Of a stretch of 62,630 nt of DNA, positions 53,506 to 61,928 are shown one piece after another; position 1 is the stretch's first letter; each line of letters begins with the position of its first letter. This stretch comes from CAZHFW01 sp964531675 (GTDB taxonomy: Bacteria > Planctomycetota > Phycisphaerae > Phycisphaerales > UBA1924), in NCBI GenBank assembly GCA_964531675.1, contig CAZHFW010000024.1, positions 1 through 62,630 on the forward strand, read 5' to 3'. Position numbers and translations under genes: made by a program. The notes below the pieces were generated by a model. That model saw nothing but the letters and a program-made list of their open reading frames with translations. It had not been told where the DNA came from and did no database searches.

Positions 53506-54321
53506 TTAGTAGTCGCGACCTTGGGCGCCGTCCTCGGTGTTGTGCAAGGGCGTGGCGTCGTTGTTGTTGAGCGGGTTGGCGACCCCGGGCTTGGCGTCCT
53601 TGGGGTTCTTCAGGTCCGAGTGCCCATCGACGAAGGCCATCGCGGTGGGGGCGTCAAAGAGGTTGGAGCCCGGCACGCGCTTGGGTTCCTTGGGGTGATA
53701 CGCCAGGTCGGCGTCCCACAGGATGACCTTGCTCGAGGGGAAGGTGACGTCGGACTGCGCGTTGGCGCGGAGGAGCCCGTCGTCCACGATCCCGCCGGTG
53801 CCGCCCTTCTTCCAGAGCGAGCCCTGCGCCAGGAACGAGTTGGAGTAGCGGAACGAGACGTCGGAGATCTCGCCCCCCAGGCCCGGCCTTGGTGTTTCGG
53901 GCAAGGCGGTCGAGCGGCCTGGCGAGACCCAGGTCGAGTAGTTCTCAGGCCAGGGTGCGACCTTGTAGAGCAGGCCGGGCCAGAGGAACGCCAGCGTCCA
54001 GATCTGGCTGGTTCCGATGAGGGTGTGATCCGGGTACCACTTGACGAAGAAGATCCCGGGAGGCGGGGGCGGGCCGTCGAGCGTCTCATCGGGGCGCACG
54101 CCCGAGATGATGTAGGGATAGCACTTGAACGTGTCCTGATAGAGCTGGAAGCTCGTGTTGATGCTGCGCGAGTTGGCGACCGCGAGGAGCTCGCGGGAGC
54201 GGATGCGGGTCTTGCCCAGCGCGGGGAGCAGGATCGCGATCAGGACCGCGACGATCCCGATGACCACGAGCAGCTCGATGAGCGTGAAGCCTTGGCGGCG
54301 CGGCTTGTGCGAGTCGGACAT
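53506..54321 (-). CDS. Prepilin-type N-terminal cleavage protein (pseudopilin-like)
   Basis: 271 residues from ATG 54321, with GGAGG upstream. N-terminus RRQGFTLIELLVVIGIVAVL is a class III prepilin signal: cleavage after Gly, then the hydrophobic helix with Glu at +5. The C-terminal part ends AMAFVDGHSDLKNP, the D-G-H-x end typical of the large planctomycete family of pseudopilin-like proteins (DUF1559 relatives). Probably exported by a type II or type IV pilus-like system not encoded here. Confidence 0.85.
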   Translation of the reverse strand: MSDSHKPRRQGFTLIELLVVIGIVAVLIAILLPALGKTRIRSRELLAVANSRSINTSFQLYQDTFKCYPYIISGVRPDETLDGPPPPPGIFFVKWYPDHTLIGTSQIWTLAFLWPGLLYKVAPWPENYSTWVSPGRSTALPETPRPGLGGEISDVSFRYSNSFLAQGSLWKKGGTGGIVDDGLLRANAQSDVTFPSSKVILWDADLAYHPKEPKRVPGSNLFDAPTAMAFVDGHSDLKNPKDAKPGVANPLNNNDATPLHNTEDGAQGRDY

Positions 54322-54370
54322 GGGGCGTCCTCCCTTCTCGGGTGAGGGTTGAAGCGGGCGGGAAGACGGG

Positions 54371-55549
54371 TTACTTGGTCGAGTCCAAGGGCTTGTCGGC
54401 GGGCTTGTGCTCGGCCTTGTCGGCGTCGGCATCCCCGAAGCTGGTCTTGATCTTGGCGCCCTGTTCCTTGGCGGCCGAGAGGATGAGGTTCATGAGCTGG
54501 GTCTGAACGTCGGGGCTCTTGGGATAGAGGTTGTACGCCGCGGGCTGCCAGAGGCCCTCGGGCGTCTGGGCCATGATGACGCCGATCTCCATGTCGGGCG
54601 TGGTGTTCGTGGAGTCCTTGAGCTTGGCGGGGACTTTGACCTCGTAGGCGGGGAGCTTCTGGCTCGCGTAGTCACGGACCGCGGGGAACGAGTCGGTGCG
54701 CATCGAGATCAGCGAACCGAAGTTCATGCGCTGCTGAGGAGCGGCTCCCGGTGCCGCGCCCGGTGCAGCGCCCGGTGCAGGGGCGGGGGAGCCATCGCCG
54801 GGGGTTTCGCCCGGATTGGCGCGGATGGTGCGGACCGTCGCGCCGGGCGGGATGTTGACGCCGGGCGGCAGGTTGTCCTTGGTCACGGTCTGGGTGTCTT
54901 CCGCGGTGACGCGGAACTGGCCGCTGCCCGGCGTGGGAGCGCCGCCCGGCATGCCCCGCATGGAGGGAGCGCCGAAGGCGATGTTGGCCATGTCGAGCTG
55001 TGCGCCCTCGAGGAGCTTGGGGAGCGGGTTGCGCCGGATGGGCTTGGACGGGTCGTTCTCGCGGGGCGTGCCCCCCAGCGCGACGATGGACTGATTCAGC
55101 GCTTCGGGTGAGCCCGCGATCATGCCTTCCAGCGCGATGCGCGTGCGGTCCGCCAGGGCGTTCTGATCCGCGGAGGTGACGTTGCCCGCTTCAGGCGACG
55201 CCTGGATCGCAGCCGCGATCTTCTCGGGAAGGTTCGTCAGCGCGCTGGAGCCATCTTTGCTCGTCACGGTCTGGTACTGACGCGGGGCGGCCTTCTTCTC
55301 TTCTTCTTCCGCGGCGACCTTGGCGGCTTCCTGCATCTGCTTGCGCTGCTCGGGCGGGACGTTCATGCCGAGGCCGCCGCGGGCGTCCTTGCGGTCGAAG
55401 TTGCGCTCGTCGCGGGTGGCCGAGTAGGCCCACACCGCGGCGCCGAGCCCGACGACCGCGACCAGGGCAGCGGCCACGACCTTGATCTGACCACGGGCGG
55501 AAACCACCCGACTCTCCAACTCCGAAAGACGCTGCTTGGAAAAGTGCAT
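54371..55549 (-). CDS. Single-TM protein of unknown function
   Basis: 392 residues from ATG 55549, AGGAG seven bases upstream. A short cytoplasmic start (MHFSKQRLSELESRVVSARGQ) and one TM helix (about 22-41) precede a charged helical stretch and a long low-complexity region with PGAAPGAAPGAAP repeats (54735-54775). It ends in a compact domain (PDMEIGVIMAQTPEGLWQPAAYNLYP). 49 bp before the pseudopilin gene in the same direction, so possibly co-expressed. No family recognised. Confidence 0.65.
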   Translation of the reverse strand: MHFSKQRLSELESRVVSARGQIKVVAAALVAVVGLGAAVWAYSATRDERNFDRKDARGGLGMNVPPEQRKQMQEAAKVAAEEEEKKAAPRQYQTVTSKDGSSALTNLPEKIAAAIQASPEAGNVTSADQNALADRTRIALEGMIAGSPEALNQSIVALGGTPRENDPSKPIRRNPLPKLLEGAQLDMANIAFGAPSMRGMPGGAPTPGSGQFRVTAEDTQTVTKDNLPPGVNIPPGATVRTIRANPGETPGDGSPAPAPGAAPGAAPGAAPQQRMNFGSLISMRTDSFPAVRDYASQKLPAYEVKVPAKLKDSTNTTPDMEIGVIMAQTPEGLWQPAAYNLYPKSPDVQTQLMNLILSAAKEQGAKIKTSFGDADADKAEHKPADKPLDSTK

Positions 55550-55668
55550 GCGGATCTCCTGGCCAGCCTGCCCCACAGCGGGCTTGGATCCAAGATGCGC
55601 CGGTCCGGATCTCCCGTCAGGATTCTCCGGAAAAGTGGTGAGGTCCGGCCCCGGGTTAGACTCGGGGC

Positions 55669-56916
55669 ATGGCGAGCAACTTCGGGGCGCAGCATGTCGG
55701 CGAGGGGTGGGCGGTCCGGTCGGCCGGCTGGTTGATGGCCGGGATGATCGCGGTCGGCATGGTCGGGTGCCGTGCGTCGGACCCCGCGGGGCCTTTCCGT
55801 TCGGAACTGACGCTCGCGGATGAGCCCGCGGAACTCGGGAAGCCCCCGAGCGGCGCGGGCTTTGAGATTTCCCAGGATCCGGCCCGGCCCGGGCTGGTGC
55901 TCTTGGGTCCCCCGACCGCCCGGGGATCGGTGCTCGACTCGACGCCGATCATCGATCCGGAGTTCCCGTTCAACGAGGCGCTGGTGTCGTGGAACATCCA
56001 TGTGCCGCCCGGAGGCGGGGCGAGGCTCGAGCTGCGCGTCGGGCGGAGCTGCGCCGGCGGCGTGATCTGGTCGCCTTTTCTGTTCGTCACCGAATGGGGA
56101 GACAAGCCCCCGGGAGGCGAGCGGGTCGTGAGCTTCGAGGGTCTTTCCTCACCGAGCGGCGATGTGCAGATCACCGGGGTGTCGGGCAAGATCGACACGG
56201 ATTACTTCCGGTCCAAGGACACCTTTGATGCGATCCAGTGGCGTGTGTTCGCGGTGAGCGGCCGTGAGCATCCGCCCACGCTGGAACGGGTGGCGCTGAC
56301 GCGGACGGACAGGTTGCACGCGCTGAACGAACCGACGATCGGCGCCGCGACGTGCGCCGATGGGCTCGACCAGACGGGCGTGAGCCCGGTGGCGATCAAG
56401 GTGCCGTTTATCTCGCAGAAGAACGCTCCGAAAGACCTGTCGTCCAGGCTCTGCAGCCCGACGAGCGTGACGATGGTGATGGGGGCGCGGGGCGTGGATG
56501 CGTCCCTCAACCTCGTCGCGGAGACGGTCTACGACCGCGACCACAACATCTACGGCAACTGGCCTCGCAACGTCCAAGGCGCCTACCAGCTCGGCGTGCC
56601 CGGATACCTGCGCCGCTATTCGAATTGGAGCCAGGTCCTCGCGACCTTCCAAGAAGGCACGCCGATCATCGCGAGCATCCGCGCCAGACCGGGAGAGCTC
56701 CGCGGCGCGCCGTACCCGAAGACCGCGGGTCACCTGATCGTGCTGCGGGGATTCGATAAAGATGGCCGGGTGCTCGTAAACGATCCCGCGGGGAAGGACC
56801 CGGCGCAAGGCATGGTCACGTACGCGCGTGAGGACCTGGAACGAGTCTGGCTCCGACGCACCGCGGGGACAGCGTACGTTCTGCTCGAACCCACGCAAGG
56901 CCACACGCAGAAGTAA
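55669..56916 (+). CDS. C39-like cysteine peptidase lipoprotein
   Basis: 415 residues, ATG 55669. Lipobox AVGMVGC (Cys about 34). An N-terminal beta-rich domain of about 190 residues precedes the papain-like C39 domain: VPFISQKNAPKDLSSRLCSPTSVTMVMGA with Cys262, KTAGHLIVLRGFDKDG with His355 and VLVNDPAG with Asp372, the catalytic triad order of peptidase C39-like proteins. Outer-envelope, lipid anchored. Substrate unknown. Confidence 0.87.
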   Translation: MASNFGAQHVGEGWAVRSAGWLMAGMIAVGMVGCRASDPAGPFRSELTLADEPAELGKPPSGAGFEISQDPARPGLVLLGPPTARGSVLDSTPIIDPEFPFNEALVSWNIHVPPGGGARLELRVGRSCAGGVIWSPFLFVTEWGDKPPGGERVVSFEGLSSPSGDVQITGVSGKIDTDYFRSKDTFDAIQWRVFAVSGREHPPTLERVALTRTDRLHALNEPTIGAATCADGLDQTGVSPVAIKVPFISQKNAPKDLSSRLCSPTSVTMVMGARGVDASLNLVAETVYDRDHNIYGNWPRNVQGAYQLGVPGYLRRYSNWSQVLATFQEGTPIIASIRARPGELRGAPYPKTAGHLIVLRGFDKDGRVLVNDPAGKDPAQGMVTYAREDLERVWLRRTAGTAYVLLEPTQGHTQK

Positions 56917-56941
56917 GCGCGAGCGATTGGAGGAAAGCGTG

Positions 56942-57390
56942 AGGTAGCACGCTTGCCCTTCAGGCAAGCGTGCTTTGTGGCGTGGGAGTTTGAGGGATCC
57001 GGATTGGACCAAGAAGGAGCACGGGTAGACACGGGTTGCAAACCCGTGCCACGAGGGTGGAGAGCATCACCATCAATGAGGACATTGATGGTGATGGCAC
57101 CGGGAACGGACCCGGACCTTCGCGGATTCAGGTCCGGCCTTCCGGAATCCGGGATCGGGCGCATGGGACCGGAAGGAATCATGGGGTGGCACGCTTGCCC
57201 TTCAGGCAAGCGTGCTTTGTGGCGTGGGAGTTTGAGGGATCCGGATTGGACCAAGAAGGAGCACGGGTAGACACGGGTTGCAAACCCGTGCCACGAGGGT
57301 GGAGAGCATCACCATCAATGAGGACATTGATGGTGATGGCACCAGAAGCAGACCCGGACCTTCGCGGACTCAGGTCCGGCTTCGGGAGCT
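56942..57390. repeat. 242-bp tandem duplication made of palindromes
   Basis: Copy A 56942-57183 and copy B 57184-about 57390 are almost identical over some 200 bp, period 242. Each holds three palindromes: GCACGCTTGCC-CTTCA-GGCAAGCGTGC; CACGGGTT-GC-AAACCCGTG; and CATCACCATCAAT-GAGG(AC)-ATTGATGGTGATG. Open frames through it read peptides such as TGCKPVPRG, seen in many spurious planctomycete ORFs, so it is probably a dispersed intergenic palindromic element. It fills the 477-bp convergent gap and no gene is seen. Confidence 0.85.
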
Positions 57391-57393
57391 GGT

Positions 57394-58464
57394 TTACTTG
57401 ATCATCTTGACGTCGAGCTGGGCGGTCGTGTCGAGCAGGCCTTTGACGCCCGCGATCGCGCCGTCGAGCACGACGTGGGTGGTGGCCCGCATGGAGCGAA
57501 GGAAGCCGATGCCGGTGTCCCACTCGGCCTGACCTCGATACGAGCCTTCCTTGACCTGGAAGCCCATCGTGCTGGCGGTACCAGGTTCGACGGCGCCATT
57601 GAAGTCGATGTTGGCGCTGGAGCCCGAGGCGGAGCGGAGCGTGTAGCGGGTGTTCATGGAGAAGTTGCCGACGGGCGAGCTCGACGCGCCGGCGTCGGTG
57701 GTCCAGGTTTCGCCCACGCGTGCGAGGTTGGAACCCGGATGGAGGTTGAGGAGTTGTCCGAACGCTGCGGGCTGCGCGCCGGGGACCATCTGGCCCGCGC
57801 CGCCCATCATGGAGGCGAGGCCCGCGAAGTTCCAGGCTTCGCCGCCGGTGACTTTGGTGACGTTCCCGCTCTCGTCGAAGGTGAGGGTCGTGACGCTCCC
57901 GACCAGTGGCCCGACGATGGAGGCGAGCATCTGGCCCTCGTCCATCTCCGCGAGCTGTCCCGGGCTTGCATTCTTCGGCGTTGACGAAGGCGTGGACTTG
58001 GACGCGGGGTTGGACGCGGGCTTGGTGGTCTTGCTGTCGAAGGTCACATCGATGTCGCCCGACTTGAAGCTCATCTTCACCGCATCGACGATCATGTCGA
58101 CAGTGGCTGCACCCGAAGGCGAGACCTCGCGCGCCACGAAACGAAGTTCGAAGACCTGAGACATGCTCTGCGTCTGGGGTTCGGCTTTTTCCTTGTCCAC
58201 CTGGTCGAGCTGCTGGACCAGCGCGGAGCCCTTGGACGATTGCTCCACGCGGAGCTTGAAGGGCTCGTTCAGTCTGAACTTGGGGCGCAGGTCGACGGTC
58301 TTGACGTTGCTCGGCGCCGCCGTCTCGCGCTTGGTCGCGGGGGTGAGGTCGCGGGGCGGGTCAATGCCTCCCGAGCCCGAAACCTGGGCGCTGGCGACCG
58401 AGGCCCACGCGCCGGCAGCCAGGACGATGAGCAAGCGGCAAGACGCGGGGCGGAGGCGGCGCAT
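57394..58464 (-). CDS. Exported DUF6263-like protein
   Basis: 356 residues from ATG 58464; GGAG six bases upstream decides it over the longer frame. Signal peptide ends ASVASAQ. The mature protein has KTVDLRPKFRLNEPFKLRVEQSS, SQVFELRFVAREVSPSGAATVDMIVDAVKMSF and GETWTTDAGA, an ordered beta domain like planctomycete DUF6263 proteins. A Ser/Thr/Pro linker interrupts it (about 180-200). Probably secreted or periplasmic. Family assignment by pattern memory, moderate. Confidence 0.7.
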   Translation of the reverse strand: MRRLRPASCRLLIVLAAGAWASVASAQVSGSGGIDPPRDLTPATKRETAAPSNVKTVDLRPKFRLNEPFKLRVEQSSKGSALVQQLDQVDKEKAEPQTQSMSQVFELRFVAREVSPSGAATVDMIVDAVKMSFKSGDIDVTFDSKTTKPASNPASKSTPSSTPKNASPGQLAEMDEGQMLASIVGPLVGSVTTLTFDESGNVTKVTGGEAWNFAGLASMMGGAGQMVPGAQPAAFGQLLNLHPGSNLARVGETWTTDAGASSSPVGNFSMNTRYTLRSASGSSANIDFNGAVEPGTASTMGFQVKEGSYRGQAEWDTGIGFLRSMRATTHVVLDGAIAGVKGLLDTTAQLDVKMIK

Positions 58465-58689
58465 GGGGGCTCCTTGAAGGCTTCGCCGACGGGCAGCGTC
58501 GCCACTTCGGGATATCGGTCGTTGTACCCCCTGGCCTGGCGTCGGGTTGCGGGTTCGCAGCAGGGGGGCGTCGGATCGGAAACCGGCACCGCATGCCCCC
58601 GAACAAGCTTGAGGCGGGGCTTGGTTGAGGACCTGTTCGGGCGGGGTTATCCTCGACCGGGTCCGCTCAAGTTCACGCGGGAGAATGCA

Positions 58690-59391
58690 ATGGCGACGCG
58701 GTACATCGTGCACGGAACCGACGAGGCCGGACAAGCGGTCCGCAAGATCATCGAAGCGGAGAGCGCCGCCGAGGCCAGCGCCATCGCGACCAACATCGGT
58801 GTACAGGTGAAGGGCGTCGAGGTCGACGCGGGGAGCGGACCTGCGCCCCGCACCGGCGGGCCTTCCGCCCCGGGCCAACCTGCCGGGGGTCAGGCCGCCG
58901 CGATCGGGCCCGAGTCGACCGTGTGGACAGGCTCGCCGAGCCAGTGGACCAACGCGAAGTGGTTCGGGCTGATGGTGCTCTTCATCGCGGGCGGCGTGGC
59001 GCTGGCGTTGACCATGAACCCCCTCGGCTTGCTCCTCATCCTGCTGCCTCTGCCTTGGGTGATCATCGAGTTCCTGAAGACCAAGACCGTGCGCATCACG
59101 CTGACGACCGAGCGTCTGCGGATCGAGTCGGGAATCCTGAGCCGGAAGGTGGAGGAGATCGAGCTCTACCGCGTGAAGGACACCGAGCTTGCCAAGGCGG
59201 TGTGGCAGCGGATGCTCGGGCTCGGCACGGTGCACCTGGTCACCTCGGATCCCACGATGCCCCGGATCACGCTCGAGAGCATCAAGGATGCGGGCGCGGT
59301 GCGCGAGAGCATCCGCCAGCAGGTGGAACGCATCAGGCGTCTCCGCGGCGTGCGCGAGCTCGACGTGGCCGATCACATGCTGCAGTCCTGA
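58690..59391 (+). CDS. PH-domain (bPH2/DUF304) membrane protein
   Basis: 233 residues from ATG 58690. Residues 1-47 form a small domain like the planctomycete N-terminal repeat AEASAIATNIG. A Pro/Gly linker and two TM helices (about 100-130, FGLMVLFIAGGVALALTMNPLG) follow. A bacterial PH domain completes it: TKTVRITLTTERLRIESGILSRKVEEIELYRVKDTEL and LGLGTVHLVTSDPTMPRITLESIKD. Resembles YdbS/YvlB-type proteins of unknown role at the inner membrane. Confidence 0.82.
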   Translation: MATRYIVHGTDEAGQAVRKIIEAESAAEASAIATNIGVQVKGVEVDAGSGPAPRTGGPSAPGQPAGGQAAAIGPESTVWTGSPSQWTNAKWFGLMVLFIAGGVALALTMNPLGLLLILLPLPWVIIEFLKTKTVRITLTTERLRIESGILSRKVEEIELYRVKDTELAKAVWQRMLGLGTVHLVTSDPTMPRITLESIKDAGAVRESIRQQVERIRRLRGVRELDVADHMLQS

Positions 59392-59401
59392 CGCGCCGCG
59401 T

Positions 59402-60802
59402 TCAGCGCGGCGGACCCGAGTTCCCGGATTCGTTGGCCGCCTCGGGCGTGAGGGGCTTGCGGGGCTTGTACTCGATCGGGTACTCGGGCCTGGGCAGGTA
59501 CATCGACTGGATCCAGCGCACCGCGTCCTGAAACCGGCGGTCGTCCTGCGAGTTGAAGATGGGTTTCCACCCACGGCCCGGCGTTTCCACCTTGGGGTGG
59601 GGCCTCAGCGAAATGTCACGCGGCAACGCGGCCTGGAGCAGAGGCGAGCGCGACGGATTGTCGTAGTCGATGAGCGACTTCCCGTCGTCGGTGCGGAAGC
59701 GTTCGAGGATGAGCAGGTTGGTGTAGACCGTCGCGTCCGAGTTGGGGCGGTCGCTGGCGAACATCAGACGGCCCGCGTCGGTCCCGCCGTGGCACTGGCT
59801 GGTGGCGCAGGCGTTGATGAGCCAGGTGCTGTGCACGTCCTCGCGGAAGCGCTTGATGGCGCGCGGATGGTCCAGAACCTGCACGAGCGGATAGAGCTCG
59901 CGGGCCTTGAGATTGAACATGAGCTCGACGAGCTCGGCGGGAGGACGCCGGTACAGGGCTTCGCGGCCTTCACGGGTCTGCGGGATGAGCGGATCCGAGG
60001 CGTAGTCCTCGATCATCCGGTCCACCGCCTCGCGCGGGACGACCATCCGCGGCGGATCGCGCAGATCAAGCTCGTAGACGCGGATGATGTTGATGTCCGA
60101 GTTCTTGAGCACCGGGAAGGTGTGGCGCTCGGTCACCGCGGCGCGGAACTTCTCGTTGGTCGAGCTCGCGCCTCCCGACCTGGGCTTGCCGCGGTCGGGC
60201 GCTCCCGCCTCGGGCTTGACGGGCTTGGCCGCCTTGGAGCGGCTCAGAAGTTCGATCTGCTCCTTGCAGAGCGTGAGCAACTGCTGGGCGTCCTTGTTGC
60301 CCGCGTCGGTCTTGAGAACGCCTTCGAGCTCGTGGGCCGCCAGCTCATAGCGGCGGTAGGCGATGAGCCACTGGGCGAGCAGGACCAGGCGCACCGTGTC
60401 GTCGTCCTTGATCGTGGCGCGCATCGACTTGTAGCGCTCGGCGACCGGCGGGAGCGATTCGACGCGCTCGACGATGTCGGCGCCGAACGGCGTGGGAATC
60501 CCGTTGACGCGGAGCATCACGCGTTCGTCATCGCGGGAGACGAGCGTCCCGCTGATGCGGCGGCCGTCGGTCAGAATCAGGACGGTTTCGAGCTCTTCCT
60601 TTTCTTCGTCGGGCGCGGAGGCGTCGGCGCTCGCCGGCGCTGGATCTGATTTCGGATCAGGTGGCGGCTCGGCGCCGGGCTGGGACTCCGCGGGCGCGGG
60701 GGGCTGGGGCGGGTCGGTCGGCTGTGTGAGCGCGGGGGCCGCCAAGGCGCAGACCAGAGCGGAGGCCAAGGCCGCGGCGCGCGCGGGACGGCGCGCGGGC
60801 AT
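59402..60802 (-). CDS. Exported cytochrome-like protein with CX4CH motif
   Basis: 466 residues from ATG 60802, with AAGGA four bases upstream; ATG 60832 lacks one. Signal peptide ends LAAPALTQ. A Pro/Asp-rich linker and a small beta domain follow (ETVLILTDGRRISGTLVSRDDERVMLRVNG, about 72-100). A helical repeat region comes next, then C332-ATSQ-C337-H338 (INACATSQCHGG). Heme c usually binds CXXCH; CX4CH is a rarer accepted variant and is common in planctomycete cytochrome-like proteins. Function unknown; a redox or surface role is inferred. Confidence 0.7.
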   Translation of the reverse strand: MPARRPARAAALASALVCALAAPALTQPTDPPQPPAPAESQPGAEPPPDPKSDPAPASADASAPDEEKEELETVLILTDGRRISGTLVSRDDERVMLRVNGIPTPFGADIVERVESLPPVAERYKSMRATIKDDDTVRLVLLAQWLIAYRRYELAAHELEGVLKTDAGNKDAQQLLTLCKEQIELLSRSKAAKPVKPEAGAPDRGKPRSGGASSTNEKFRAAVTERHTFPVLKNSDINIIRVYELDLRDPPRMVVPREAVDRMIEDYASDPLIPQTREGREALYRRPPAELVELMFNLKARELYPLVQVLDHPRAIKRFREDVHSTWLINACATSQCHGGTDAGRLMFASDRPNSDATVYTNLLILERFRTDDGKSLIDYDNPSRSPLLQAALPRDISLRPHPKVETPGRGWKPIFNSQDDRRFQDAVRWIQSMYLPRPEYPIEYKPRKPLTPEAANESGNSGPPR

Positions 60803-60912
60803 GGCGTCCTTGGGTTGGGGAGCTCCGGTCATGGGGAGGGGATTGTCGGGTCTGGGGGGGTCCGAGTCCACCGGAAGGGAGAAAAGGCGGGGGCGTTGGC
60901 GGAAGCGGCGCA

Positions 60913-60942
60913 CGAAAAACCCCGGCGGGTCGCGCCGGGGTT
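60913..60942 (-). terminator. Intrinsic terminator of the chemotaxis operon
   Basis: Stem AACCCCGGCG with CGCCGGGGTT (60918-60927, 60933-60942), leftward into TTTTTCGTGCGC. It ends the cheY gene. Confidence 0.9.
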
Positions 60943-60977
60943 CGGGTCAGGCTCGGGTGTGGACCGCCCGGACCGGC

Positions 60978-61352
60978 TCAGGCGGCCTGCTGGAGGCGCG
61001 TGAGGGTCTCGGTGATCCGCTGGCTGAGCAGATCGGGGGTGAAGGGCTTGACCACGTAGTTGTTGACCCCGGCCTTGATGGCCTCGATGACGCGCGGGCG
61101 CTCGGCCTCGGACGTCACCATGATGATCGGGGTGGTCTTGTTCGACTGGCGGAAGGTCTTGACGAAGGTCAGGCCGTCCATGTTGGGCATGTTCCAATCC
61201 ACGAGCAGCAGCTCGGGCTTGAAGTTGGCCAGCTTGGCGAGGGCGTCCTGACCGTCGCAGGCTTCCTGCACATCCTGGTGGCCGAGCTGCTGGAGCACGG
61301 CCTTCTGGATGTTGCGCATGGTCTTTGAGTCATCAACGAGGAGGATTCGCAT
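60978..61352 (-). CDS. CheY-like response regulator
   Basis: 124 residues from ATG 61352 with AAGGA upstream. A single receiver domain with all active-site residues: D7 D8 (LLVDDSKTMR), phosphoacceptor D52 (LLLVDWNMPNMDG), T80 (IIMVTSE) and K102 (VVKPF). No output domain, so it signals by binding, as CheY does at the flagellar motor. Gene order cheA-cheX-cheY (leftward) supports the chemotaxis role. Confidence 0.93.
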   Translation of the reverse strand: MRILLVDDSKTMRNIQKAVLQQLGHQDVQEACDGQDALAKLANFKPELLLVDWNMPNMDGLTFVKTFRQSNKTTPIIMVTSEAERPRVIEAIKAGVNNYVVKPFTPDLLSQRITETLTRLQQAA

Positions 61353-61383
61353 GACGGAGTCTTCCTTGATCCAGGTGATCGGT

Positions 61384-61884
61384 TCAGGCGCGGGCGCTGG
61401 CCGCGGCGGAGGACTTGGTTTGGGCCGACGCCTCGCGGATGGCGACGTCGATCATGAAGGTGCCGCAGTCGGTGGTGCAGGGGATCGAGACACAGGGCGT
61501 GTCCGAAGGGATGGCGACGTTGTGGTGCGCGCCGATGATCACGCTCGGGCAGGAGATGGAGGCCTTCTTCCCGGTGAACATCGCCTTGGCGCCGCCCGAG
61601 ACCATGTTGACCAGCTCGCCGATGGCGTCGGCAAAGTCGGGCGTCCCGGCCTCGAGCTTGGTCCCGGTGAAGAGGGCGACCACGCGCTCGGAAGTGTCCT
61701 TGGGGAACGAGAGGATCACGGTTCCCACGACGTCCCCGCTCATCCCGATGATGCCCGAGATGTCGGAGCCGACCCCCGGGGTCTGCTTGAGCATCGGCGT
61801 GCCCACCGTGACCGGGAGCTGCAGCATCGTCGTGAAGACGTTCTGCACGCTGGCGATGAATGGGCGGATGTAGTTGGGATCCAT
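61384..61884 (-). CDS. cheX: CheX-like chemotaxis phosphatase
   Basis: 166 residues from ATG 61884. CheX family: DPNYIRPFIASVQNVFTTML at the start, GIIGMSGDVVGTVILSFP and the catalytic E-x-x-N in AIGELVNMVSGGAKAMF (Glu and Asn that dephosphorylate CheY-P). The C-terminal about 20 residues are an Ala/Ser tail. Placed between cheA and cheY, whose product is its likely substrate. Confidence 0.87.
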   Translation of the reverse strand: MDPNYIRPFIASVQNVFTTMLQLPVTVGTPMLKQTPGVGSDISGIIGMSGDVVGTVILSFPKDTSERVVALFTGTKLEAGTPDFADAIGELVNMVSGGAKAMFTGKKASISCPSVIIGAHHNVAIPSDTPCVSIPCTTDCGTFMIDVAIREASAQTKSSAAASARA

Positions 61885-61928
61885 GAGCGTGGGTTTCCTT
61901 TCCTGTTCAAAGCTTCATCGTGCTTTTC

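Noticed and set aside
56942..57390. CRISPR array
   Set aside because: Only two long units with period 242 and internal palindromes; no short constant repeats with unique spacers and no cas genes.
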